Assembly: GCA_905116865.2 (NCBI GenBank)
Contig: CAJHNH020002480.1
Location: 556,001-620,000 of the forward strand
Source of the DNA: Candidula unifasciata
Taxonomy: Eukaryota; Mollusca; Gastropoda; Stylommatophora; Geomitridae
Reading direction: 5' to 3'
Length of the DNA stretch: 64,000 bases
Part shown: piece after piece, positions 1-12,500 of the stretch
Layout: each line of letters starts with the position of its first letter
Numbering within the stretch: the first letter of the stretch is position 1
Notes under the pieces: model-generated
Databases searched by the model: none
Told to the model about the DNA's origin: nothing
Seen by the model: only the letters and a program-made list of their open reading frames with translations
Translations under genes and position numbers: made by a program

Positions 1-34
1 GAAGAAACAGTGCTAGTTATCAGAGCATACTAAA

Positions 35-285
35 TAAAAGTAAAGGACTCTTTTCTGTGACTTCAGGCATACCAGCTGTATAGAGCTTTACCCATATTTT
101 ATAAAAGACCAATGGGCACTTGATGGATCTTGTGGTCAGCATTATGCCAGCCATCTTTACTTCGCAGGACTATACCTGGCACCCTCTTAAGACTGGGTAG
201 ACCTGGGAGTCGTTATTGAAAAAAAAAAACAGTCCTGCTCCGCCAGGACCCAAACCCATGGCTCTAATCCGCAGGCAAGCATTTA
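35..285 (-). mobile_element. tRNA-headed SINE, family C
   Basis: Minus-strand copy of a recurrent SINE: a tRNA-like head with a B-box-like GGGTTTGGGTCC, then a body with CTGGGAAGTAAAGG-type and ACCCATCAAGTGC-type blocks. Same body at 1435, 5950, 19550, 23365, 31055, 31365, 32580, 33969 and 43262. Confidence 0.7.
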
Positions 286-387
286 CAGCACACTAAGTAA
301 ATAAAAATGTTTCTTCCTATTTATAACAAAATTATGAGAAGCCAAGAAGATTGTATCTAGAATTTACTCTTGTGCTATTCATTTTAG

Positions 388-526
388 GAAATGCCGGAAT
401 TTATGCCTGTTCACACTAGAGTTCCCATGGAATTATTTGGAGATGCTGTGATGATTCTCGAGTTTGCTCACATATTTAAGTCAATATTTGACTTCAAGCA
501 GTTTTTCCCTAAAGGGTTAACATGGT
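388..526 (+). CDS. BAZ1A: BAZ1A exon, DDT domain first half
   Basis: Acceptor ATTTTAG before 388, donor T/GTAAGT after 526, ends in phase 1. Encodes MPEFMPVHTRVPMELFGD and the helix DAVMILEFAHIF typical of DDT domains, the part of ACF1 that contacts the ISWI ATPase. This is the first visible exon; earlier exons are off the left edge. Confidence 0.92.
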
Positions 527-3500
527 GTAAGTATTCATATATTAGCCTTTTAGAGTACTTTTTTTGTTTGTTCGCATTTTTTGTTTTGGTTAAGGTAACT
601 AGATGCTTATTCATATTGTGTTAAAAAACAGTGATGGGTTCACGTTTCTTTGCTATTGTTGTCAACAGATGCGTGAACTATATCATCTCAATTAGCAGGT
701 CCTTTCCCTAACGTTACTGTCATCATGGTTTGCCTGAAATAAACTTGGTCTCTAACCAGCTCTCCCACATTTTGCACTTTCCTACCCAAAGGTGTCCCTT
801 ATATTATGCGCCCATCTTTGTGCTGTCCCTCTTTCCTAGTACCATGACGTAAATAATATTTTGTCTGCTGTGGCGCTTGATAGGGCCAAAATATTTCAGT
901 TGCCGAGAGAAGATGCTGTTTTCTAGCTAATCTTTCTTGATGTTCGTATTTCTTTTCTTGGTTCATGGTATTCTGAAAATTTGTCTAGGGTATTTTAGCG
1001 CAAAATTGCCATTTGTTTCTTTTTCCATTTCTTTGTTGTTGCATAACCATAGATTAATGCTGTTTAACAGTGCACAATACAATGGGCTTTTATGTTATCT
1101 GTATAATCAAGTGTGATAGCCTGCAGCGCTTGGGCTATCCGTTGCCTGTTACTCCTATTACTCGTCAGCAAATGTCAATATCCTTCCAACACCTGCTGCT
1201 TTAAGTTCTGCAGTCTTGCTTGTGTGCTTCATTGTAGAGCACTGGTAAAATTGCAGAACCCTGGGATATATTACATGGTTTTGAGGTCCATGTACCGAGT
1301 AAAAAGGCAAACACACGTGAATGCAGGACAGCTGCTATCCAGTTCACAGGCCAGGAACAGACACTTTTTTCCATGAATGCAGATATCAAAATATCATATC
1401 TGACTATTGTAGGCATCCTCAAGATCAAGTGCTTAAGAAGAATACCAATACCACCTACTGATCTGAAAGTCATAGGTTCAAATCTGAACAATGCTGAAAT
1501 TTTTTTTTGACCAGCCTTGAATTGGTATCAGGTAAAGTCCTGAGAAGTTAATTCGGTTGGCATGATGTTGACTACATATCCCACAGAGTGCCAATTGGTC
1601 TATAAAGTGTAGGTCTAGCCCTATATGCCCAATAGGCTTGGAAGAGGGTCCTTTTTTTTAAAATCACTAATCCGTAGGAACAATTCTTGATTTGACCATT
1701 TTGACTGACTTTTCGCTCAGGTATGATTGAGTCTGCCCTTATGGACCACGAACCAGATGGCCCTCTGTGTGACTTGCTACAGATGCTGTTGTGTGCCTTA
1801 TTTTACCTGCAAGAAGAGGAGGAGGATGAATACCAGGAGTTAGAAAAGGCTGATAAATCAAAACTGGGTGAGTATTAGCTGTTTGTATTTTTGGTTTTTG
1901 CTTGTTTACGAAAGCTGTGCAGTTGTGGCACTACAGATGGAAAACGTGATGAGTCCAAAACTTGTTCCTTTTAGTATGCACTGGCTGTAAATACTGGCAG
2001 AAAGTTTTGATTAATCAACATCTGGTCTTATTCCAGTACTTGAGTTTTGCATGCACATTCGTTTGACAGATCTGGCTTATTTGTGCACAGACTGTTGCTT
2101 CCTCTCTGAGAGATACACCTCAGCTTCCAAGGAAACATTAGTTGTTTTTCACAACATACCCCCCAAAACCACCACTACCAAATGGGGCTTTGGAACTCAG
2201 TATTATAATTTTAGTATATAAATGTAAAATACTTATATACATTGAATATTCATCTTCACCTTTGCCATTTCCACAGTAAATGTTAATGGTAAAGGCCAGC
2301 AGTTTATATCCTGACCTGTCATTTTTTTTACTAATCAAAGCATTTTCTTGCCATATTTTTGGTACACTTCTTTCCTCATATTTGTAATGCTTATTAGCTC
2401 CATTGCTCATGTTTGTTCCATTCCAGTATAATTTTCAGTCAGTTGTTGAATCTTTTTAAGTGACCACAGTATTTTGTCTTTCCCATGTTCATTTTTTTTT
2501 CAGCAACAAATTTTTAAATATCGACATAGTTTTTTAAAATATTGAACTGTTCATAGCTTACTTCCTTCTGTCTTTTTTTTCCTCTTAAAAATTTAAAAGG
2601 TGACATGATATTTTTGCAGGTTAATGTGTAAACATTATGAAATAAAACATTTTATTGGCAAATTTATTTAGTTTTTCTCTGGTTTCAGCTGAAGAAAAAG
2701 ACGATGAACTTGATGAGGAGCATACAACAAATGAAGTGATTCGCGCGGCCACTATCATGGCTCAATTTTCTCCCAGTGTTTTAGGTAATATACAGTCAAT
2801 TGTTTTATGTTTAGGCATATGAAGGGTGTGTTGTTATCTGTAAAGTTATTGTAATTTCTTGGAATATTTAGACAGAAGTAATATACATGTTGGTGTATAA
2901 AAGTTAGGAAAACTTGCAGATCCTGACAATAGCAATTAAAACAAAAAGTAGGAACATTGTAATCAATCATACATGTCATAAAAAAGCAGTCGGAGTACAG
3001 CTGCCCATGAGGCAGGGAACGACAAAGCGGTTGTACACGCAAAACTCAGGTCCAGGTAAAAGCCAAAAGTCCAAGCGGACGATTAACCGGGACCTTCCGC
3101 CGGAATTCACAGCCGGTGAATGAAGAAGAAGATAAAAAAGCAACCAAGTAATGCTGGCATGAGATTGGAAAGCCCCCAGTGGCAAAGTTGTGTAACTTTC
3201 TGCATCGTGCTCTGAATGTCGTGGGTTCATTTCGTGGATGCATCTTTCGGTTCACAAGTGCAGTTGTTGCGGAGATCCCTGGGGACTGTCGGCTGGAATA
3301 TGGAGTGCATGCTATGCAGGCTGCTATTAGCACGTAGAGAGAGACCAAGTAGGATAAAAACCAGTTCAGTGAAGTCGATCCTCTAACAATGAGTTTCAAG
3401 AAAGCAAAAGTTACAAGGACTTAGCTTGAACTAAGGGCATATTCTTCTATGGGGTATTAAAAAAAACAGAAGAAGAATCCGACAAACTGAAGTGTTATAT

Positions 3501-6500
3501 TGAGCCTCTTCTGTTGTATGGCAGTGAATCTTGGAATGTGAGCTAACAAATTGAGAAGAGTTTAGAGGCAGCTGAGATGCAGTTCTTGAGAAGAATGCTC
3601 TGAATACCTTGAACTGCCAGAATAATTAACAGTGATTTCCTGGAAATGGCTAATGAAATTAAAACATTATAATACAGCAATGATAAGAAGACAAAGTTCT
3701 CAGGTCGTGTGATGAGACAAGGAGCACTGGAAAATATTGTGATGACTGGAGAGATCACTTGGAGAAGAGGCAGAGGCAGACCAAGAGAAATGATGGTGGA
3801 TGGCTGATGACAGTGGCGTGGAGGAATATCATCAGTGGATTTGATCCAGTACACTGAAGATCAAGATCTGTGGAGATGCATGAACGCCTACGCCAGCTGG
3901 CAAGCCACTTGATAATGATGATACTCTGTGGAGGTGTTGGGAACTCAAGGAATGAGTACAAAAATGGTTAATAGTTTGTTACTAGAATCAAGGATTATTC
4001 TGTTGTAATAAGAATTAACATCACTAAAAATTTTGTGATTTAGTAGTTGGAACAGTTAAGAATGGTGGACTCTCCTGCTGGAGATCCAGGTTTGAATCCT
4101 CGCTAACACTATGTCTAGTATGATATCCCCACTGTGCCACTGGAGTAACCACACACAAAAAAATACTTCACTTTCCATTCCTTATATTAATGTCATTTTC
4201 TTAACGTTTTAATCTTTAGAAAGATGCTATAATTGAGCCATTTTTTTGCAGGTATGCCATTGCGTGACACCTTGCTGGACCAGTTCACTCTGTCAGAGAT
4301 AGTCAGAATTCACTTACTCTCATCTGGGGCTCGTGCCAGCAGCAAAAGTGCTAGGTTTCGCTATCAGCAGAGAGGAGGCTACACTCCTCATGATGACCCA
4401 GGGTTGGAGCTGAAACTAGAAGACCCCGGATTGGTCAAAACTCTTTCTACCACAAATGTTTTTGACTTAACACCTGGTATGCTTTCACTGAGTGTTTTTT
4501 TATTTGATTCTTATGAAAGGATAATTTATTGAAGTAATATTTCTTTGTTTTTCATATCGTACATTGTAATGTTTATGTATTTGGGGGGTTGTTAGCTTTT
4601 CTAAACATCATTGTTTACATTTGACTCCCTGTGGCAATGCAGAGACCAAATGGCATGAGAAACCTATAGTGCAGCACATGCAGGCAAGTTAAAATACACA
4701 TTTTGAGATGTATCTTTCCCATTTAAACTTATGCATGTGACCTTTGGACTCAGTCACTGCAGAAGAAAATTAAAGCTTTTGAACTGAAATGCTGCAGAAA
4801 AATTCTTAGAAAACCACGTCATCATCATCATGTAGCAGGTCCTTTGCATGAACGTACTCTCATTCCAGTCTGCCTGAAAGAAACTGGGTCTCTCGCCAGC
4901 TTTCCCGCCTCATGTACTTTCATGCTTAAGGAGTCACTAGAAAACCACGTACTAAGAAGAAAAACACAGACGTCCTGCATGATCTAAGCATGAAGGAGAA
5001 TTGGCTCATAAACAACATCCTGTCCTGAAAGCTGACATTGATATTTTGGCCATTTTAAATGTCAGGGTGATGTAGGGGACAGTTTCAGCAAGACGAGGAC
5101 AGCTTCATTGAAGATGGATACAGGACAGTGAAGGTGGATACAGGACATTGAAGGTGGATACAGGACATTGAAGGTGGATACAGGACATTGAAGGTGGATA
5201 CAGGACAGTGAAGGTGGATACAGGACAGTGAAGGTGGATACAGGACAGTGAAGGTGGATACAGGACATTGAAGATGGATACAGGACATTGAAGATGGATA
5301 CAGGACATTGAAGATGGATACAGGTCATTGAAGATGGATACAGGACATTGAAGGTAGATACAGGACATTGAAGGTGGATACAGGACATTGAAGATGGATA
5401 CAGGACATTGAAGGTAGATACAGGACATTGAAGGTGGATACAGGACATTGAAGATGGATACAGGACATCGAAGGTGGATACAGGACAGTGAAGGTGGATA
5501 CAGGACATTGAAGGTGGATACAGGACATTGAAGGTAGATACAGGACATTGAAGATGGATACAGGACATTGAAGATGGATACAGGACATTGAAGATGGATA
5601 CAGGACATTGAAGATGGATACAGGACATTGAAGGTGGATACAGGACATTGAAGATGGATACAGGACATTGAAGATGGATACAGGACATTGAAGATGGATA
5701 CAGGACATTGAAGATGGATACAGGACATTGAAGATGCATTGGCTGTCAAAGCACATAGGGCTTGAGCATCGTCTATAGAAAGACAAACCTTTAGGCGTGT
5801 GATGACAACTGGTTAAAAATTGTTTAGGAAAACATTGTCTTATATCAGGAAAAATACGGTAACTCCTGTCAACACAAAGAAGTCGATATTGTTGTAAGTT
5901 GCATGCAGCTAGATTTGTTGGTTGGTTGTGGTTTCACTAAAAAGTTTTAAATTTAGTAGTTGCATCCTATATTCTCACCTATGGACCCAAAGGTCATGGG
6001 TTCACCCCTGCATTGAGCCAATTTTTTCCCACCTCTAAAATAATCGTCTTCCAGGTCCACTTCAAATGAGCACCAGTAAAGTCAGGGGAAATAAGAAGTA
6101 AATGTGGCGGGCCTAGCCATATCACCCATCGAGTGCAGATTGGTCTGTAAAATATAGGTCTGTACACCCAATACACTTGAGGACAGCGAAAAGGGGTCTT
6201 TTTAGTTTGTCATTGCTGTCTGAACGGTCAGTGCTCATGTCATTGGCGAAATCAAAACGAAGCACTGAAATTACCTGCAGCTGTATCAAACCTAGTGTGT
6301 TAAAATCTGCTTCTTCATCACTGTTCTAGTGACATAAATGCGCTGTGCCTGTTAACAGTATAACTGCAATATTTGCGCTTCTTGGCCAACACATCTGACT
6401 TCCTCAGGCATTTGTTATCCTGGTTAACCTTCGCAGAAGTTATCTGTTCATAAACCCTTAGTCAGAGATGCCGGTATTGTTATAATCAAATTGTTGGAGA

Positions 6501-9500
6501 GAGAAAAAAAAACAACTTGTGTCTTTCTCTTCAGGTGAGAAAGCCAAAATCATCATCACCCTTATTCATCAGATCCTCACATTTGCCATGGTCAGAGATG
6601 TTATTGAGGATTCTGGTGAGAAATTGAGGATCAGAAAGTTTGACCTCAAGCAGATGCAGTGGGCTGAGCAGAGGAGAGAGAGGGAGGAGCAGGCGCTCAG
6701 GTAACATCTTTTTTTCTTCTCTATTCATTGCCCTGTTGTGTATTATATGTCACACAGGGCTTTAAGTCTGGTTCTCCATTCTATTCTGTCCTGTGCTGTA
6801 ACTTCGATATCATGGATGGAATCCAGTCCAGCTTGCCTCAACGTTCACCTTAGGCTTTCTCTTCTACATCCTCGTTTCATCAGTTCCTCTGTTTCCTATT
6901 TCAGTGCCTTTTTGATGATTCTGTGTTGGCCTCTTCTCAGAATATGTCCATCTTCTCTGTCTTATAACTGATGATGATAGTGGTTGCAACCATACATTTT
7001 TCTTATTTCTTCACTATTCTTGAATTCCTCCCCAGTTCACCATTTTCCTGAGTCGTTTTGTTTTCGAATCATTTAACTTTCATTCCATGTCTTCAGTTGT
7101 TCTCCAACTGTCACTGGCATATGTTGAAACTGGAATAACATAAGAATTGAAAATACGTAACTTGGTTCTAAAACTACATAATTTAGAGTTCCATATTTTG
7201 TTCAGGCTTTTAAAAGCTGCTGATGCCTTGCCAGTGCTTGTCATAATTTCTTTCTTTCTGTTTTCTTGACTATCAGTTTTATTACCTCAATAATTAAAGG
7301 TAACAACTGCATGATGATTATCTTGTCATCATTTTCGTTGACTCTTTAGGAAATTTGTCTGTTTATACTGTCATTATTTAAGTTGATTCCTCAGGGATCT
7401 GTTATTGTTCCTTTCTGGTTTCGTAAAGAATGTATATCCATCTAGTACAATTTTTATTTGAACATGTTGAGAAAAAGCATTTAACTTCAAATATGCTAAT
7501 TATTATTGTTTAACACTCAAGTAAATTGGATATTTCTGCAGGTACAAGAAAAATATGGAAGAGAAAGCAAAAGAACAAGCACGGAGAATGCAACAAATGA
7601 TGGCAGACGAAAATTTGTAAGACAGTTAAAAACATAACAATTTCACAATTAAGTATATATTTGTGTATACATATTTTAGAATAACTACTTTTTGTTTGTA
7701 ACGTTGGCACTAAGCTAAAGTGGAAAGTTCTGGTTAGTCACCAACTTCTGGACCTTGGTCTTATTCTGGACACCTGTTTTTTCTTTTTAATTAAAAAAAA
7801 AAAAAAATTTTAATAAAAAAAACATCTGGTATGCGAACTGTTGATACCGCGTCTCTCAGGCCGATGCACTGCGACTTTGAAGGAAACGCCCCTAATTAGT
7901 TGACTTTGACAACATGCTTGTTCAAGGCAGTGGGTCTTTTTTTCTTTCCTCACAACTGGACCCCGGAACCCACACAGCGGACAGCCATAGACAGTATGAC
8001 GTTTTGGCCAGTGTGGGGCCCTATATACAAGGATAAGTCTCGAAAGATAATGTCTAATGTGCCATATTTACTTATCTCTTACTTTCACAGGGAAATTTCT
8101 AAATAAAATCATACCTTCGTACTTGTTTCAAATAGCAGTTTTAAAAAAATGTCTGTTGCAGTGTCTGCAAGACTTGTGCATTAACAGATAACATATTTTT
8201 CAGGTTACCGGGCGACTTCACTGACCTGGAGAAAAGTCAGGCAGAAAAGGATGCTGAGAGGCAAAAAGAGCATGATATGGAGGCGCGCAAGAAAGCTGAA
8301 TTTTCCAAAAAGGAATGCGAAGTGCTTGATGAAATCATGTCCCTGCAGAGGATGGTTTCAGTATACCCACTGGGAAGAGACCGTTTGTTCAGGAGGTACT
8401 ATTTTTTCTCAGCCCTGCCTGGGTTGTTCATAGAGGACCATGAGCTGCATGTCCCTGCTGACATGTTGAAGCCTGGAGTTGATACGGCTGGCGCTGGAAC
8501 TAAAGTGAGTACTAACAGTTTTTCTCTTTGATTGTTACCTGTAGTCCAGGACTGTTCAGTGAAGTTCACTCCAGGACTAGCATTTTGTACATGCGAATTG
8601 TCACAGGACACAGGCCTGAGCCCTAGAATAGAAAGATCATTAATGTAGTACAGCTGGTAGTGATTTCCTAGGCCTCCACAGGCAGATCTGACTGCCAGTT
8701 GAATAGCTCTGCTGTAGTCTGTCTGCCTGGCTTTGTGTCTGTTATATTAGTTTGCGACACCGTCCCCTGCCCCAGTCTCTCTCTCATATCTCTGCTTCAT
8801 CTCATCCTCATATGTTTATTGTGTGTGTGCTCAGCTTTCATATTAGTTTACTATAAGGTTAGCCTACTGTTGAGTGCAACATCAACGAGACAGCACTGTT
8901 AATCGTTGCGGTCACTAGAATGTCACAAATATAAGCGATGATACATTTGTGTAGTTTTATTGGTTAACAACAAAACAGTTGATTTGAAGCGACAGACCCA
9001 GAAGGTTGTTCATGAAGATTGTGGGTCATTTTGCCCAAGGTAGGATGCTTTTTATGCAATGCTGTTAACATCCAGTACCACACATGAAAAAAAAAACACA
9101 GTAAATCATCTATGGTACTTCAGCCTGGTGCTGGTTATCGTCAAGCTACAATTTTAAAGACAATCCGTAGTTATCTTCAAACTCGACGTTATTGTGGCTT
9201 AGGAGAATTAATTATGTGTTCTTTCCAGTGATCCAGAATGTTGCCAAGGTCACTTTGTTTCGTGTTTAAAACGGCCTACATTGATAATAAAAACACTCTT
9301 CATCAGTACAGGATTTTTTAAATTTATTTATTTATTTGCACTGCTAAAGAAGTTAAGTCATTTTAATGATATTTTACATTCAGTTAATGTTGCGAGTCAG
9401 AGGCTGAGGCATTTCAAGGTTAATTTGTGGACCTGTTTATTGTTGTACTACAAACATCATATAACCTAGACAGCCGTACACATTACATGTCTCGACTGGC

Positions 9501-12500
9501 ATACTGTATATGTAGCATAATCAACTGGATGCAAATGCTGTATTTTGCCTACAACACATACATAATATAGAAAATTTACTTTTACATTACATGTTATTAT
9601 CAGTGTGTATTAAAGTGCTGGTTGTTTTTCATTTCTTCATTTACCTTTTTTTTTCAACCTGAAAATATGAATGAGTAAAAATGTTAATTTTCTTTTGGAA
9701 TTATTACAATAATAGAATGAGAAACACCTCATATACAGCAGGCAGATTACATTTTTCTGTTTCTTAATTTCAGTTAAAGTTGCTTCCTGAACTGACTTTT
9801 CAAGGAGAGCAGAAAGTAAAGCGCAAAAAATCCAACGGGGATGACTGTATTGTTATCAGTGATGAGGAAAATGGAGCGAGCGGCAAAAATAAGAATGTAA
9901 AACTGAAAGAGGAAGTGGATGAAAAGATGGATGTCAATGATGAGAGACGTGACACTCCTCCTGTTCTAGAGAGTGAAGATTCATTACCGGACCAACAAAA
10001 ACTTTCCCAGAATCCAACCTGGTCATTCATCGACACGCCAGAGCACTTGGATGTCTTGATAAATTCGCTCAACACCAGAGGTTTCAGAGAGTGTTCGCTG
10101 AGGACTGCTTTGATGGAGTTAAAACCTCTTTTGGAACATTCTTTGAAGGAGTGTCCAACAGACATACTCAGCATGCCTGAGGAAAAGGCGGAGGAAGCTA
10201 GGATTCAGGTATGTTACTTTTCATAACTGCAGTAAAACCTCGTTAACATGAATTCCATAAGACTTGGAAAAAAATATTAAGTTTGCATAAATCATGGTAG
10301 CTGGTAACAAATAAATACCTCCCTTTGGTGACTAAAATTATATTAATGTTAACCAACTGTTTTTCTTAAGCGAGTTTGTATTATTGAGTCTTAATATGGA
10401 GTACTAGCATGGCAGAATGTTTCGCTGCGAAGTAATGTTTGCTTCCGACAGCACTTTGCTAATGCAGTACCCGTATATGGATGGAAGTCTACAGTTCTGC
10501 TGCCTAAGCTACTAAGTTAAGTGCTTGGTGCAGCACTGTAAAGGGATAGGCTGGAGAAATACCTTATGTAATAATTTTAGGTATGTCTAGCCAGCTTGTT
10601 GTGACCAACTACTTACATCAACGATAAACAACATTTCTGGTGGGGACTGTTGGCTTTGGCACCTCTACCAACTGCCTTTTTCATTTATTGCTTGTGCGTA
10701 TTTCTAGATTGTGAGTTGACCAATTGTTCACCAGATTTTGAAATAAGGCAGCGAGGGACATTTCATTTAATTTTCACTGGCACAGGTATGAAGCAAGTAT
10801 GGGGTGACCTGACTGCAGATAAGTTGAAACCTCGACCAAAGTTAAGGTTCTACTAAGTAAAAGTAGTTATAACACACACGTGTATGCTAAGAACATAAAC
10901 ATATTTTTGTGTTAAAAATATTACTAGGAACCTTGAGAAACCCTCCAACAAATGTAAAAAAAATCTCAGTTTAGATTACTTGATTTAATCTCAAAAAACT
11001 TTAAATATATATATGTGTGTGTATATTAAAAAATGTGGAAGATGACGTATATCATGCTGGTTAGAATCAGTAAAAGTCTGAGATTATATATCCAAAATAA
11101 TATTAATAAAATTGGGTAATTTCTTGCAATTTAAAAAAAAAAAATATGTTAAAAAAAATTGCATCTTGGAAAAAAGTTTTTTTTTTTTTTAGTTGCCTGC
11201 AGATTGCGATACCTTAAGCTGTAGCATTAGTTAGCTTGTGTGTGAATCCAACACTGGGTACATCCCTGTATATATTAGTAACATGTAATGCCTCATTGGA
11301 GTATATTAGTAACATTCAGATACCTCAGTCATGGATATAGTTACATTTCACTACCCTACTGATATAGATAAGTAACATTGTAATACTCCACTTATATATA
11401 CCATTAAATTGTTAGTACTTCTCTAGTATTTATTATTATTTGGTAACATCAGAAGCATATATAAAAATATGTTAGCATTTTGCAAAATCTATATATCTAT
11501 GCATACGTTTTCAGGCACTTGCCATGACAAGAGGAATATCCAGCAAGAAGGCAGCTCAGGATGCCCTCATTGTTGAGAAGGCTGAGATAACCATGGAACT
11601 TAATCTCCGAGATGCCATCTTGGATATGGAAGACAGGATACATATAGGAGGCCTTGGCTCAGTTAAGGTTTGTGAAAGACATATTTCATGTATGCTTGCC
11701 CAATGAATGTGTGTTCTGCCGTATTTAATATTTTAAAGTTCTTGTGTAGTTTTCCATTATGGCTAAGAAGAGATATGCGTCTGTATTGGCTACTTTCTCT
11801 TTTTGCTTCCCCCCCCCCCCCCCCCCCCCCATATTCTGACATTCACAGATCTTTGCCAGTCTTCTAATACCTTCCTTTCTTGCGTTGCCCTTGCCTGGTT
11901 AAAGATGTTTGTTAACTATTTTATGCCCACTTCCTGGTATGCTTTAATTTATATTTCTAATTTCCATTGAACAGTCTCATTTATTGCTAATACAGATTGT
12001 GAGCCAAGGTATATTTGTGATCAAGTCTGTTTTTGTGTAACAATTTCTCTTCAGCCCATATCGTAGACTTTTATTTTTTTCTTCTTTGCATTCACCGGCT
12101 GTAAACTCCGGATGACAGTTCTGGTTATTTGTATGCCTCTAGACTTAAGTCTTGGTACAGAACCTGAATGCTGCGTGCACATACGTTTCACAGCTCTGTC
12201 TTATTTGTGTGCAGACTTTTAGTTCCTTACCTCTCAGACAGTTAATGTTTGCCTCACGCTCTGAAGGTCGTGGGTTTGTTTCACGGCTGTGCTGTTCAAT
12301 TCACGAGTGCAATATTTGCAAAGATCCCTTGGAATCGTTGCCATAACTACACAATTTGTGCTGCATGTGATATTCTTTTTCTCAGCAAGCGGCTGGCTGT
12401 TTTGCGGAGAGAGTAGAAGCCATATGAGATAAAACACTGGTGCAATGAAGTCAGTCCTCTTGACTTCAACCTTTAAGGGAAAAAAGGTTTGGAGACATGG

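Noticed and set aside
5062..5749. Overlapping minus-strand ORFs of 200+ codons (HLQCPVS repeats)
   Set aside because: Product of a stop-free 20-bp minisatellite read in three frames.
9800..10174. 124-codon minus-strand ORF
   Set aside because: Shadow of the BAZ1A exon on the plus strand, which has clear homology and splice sites.
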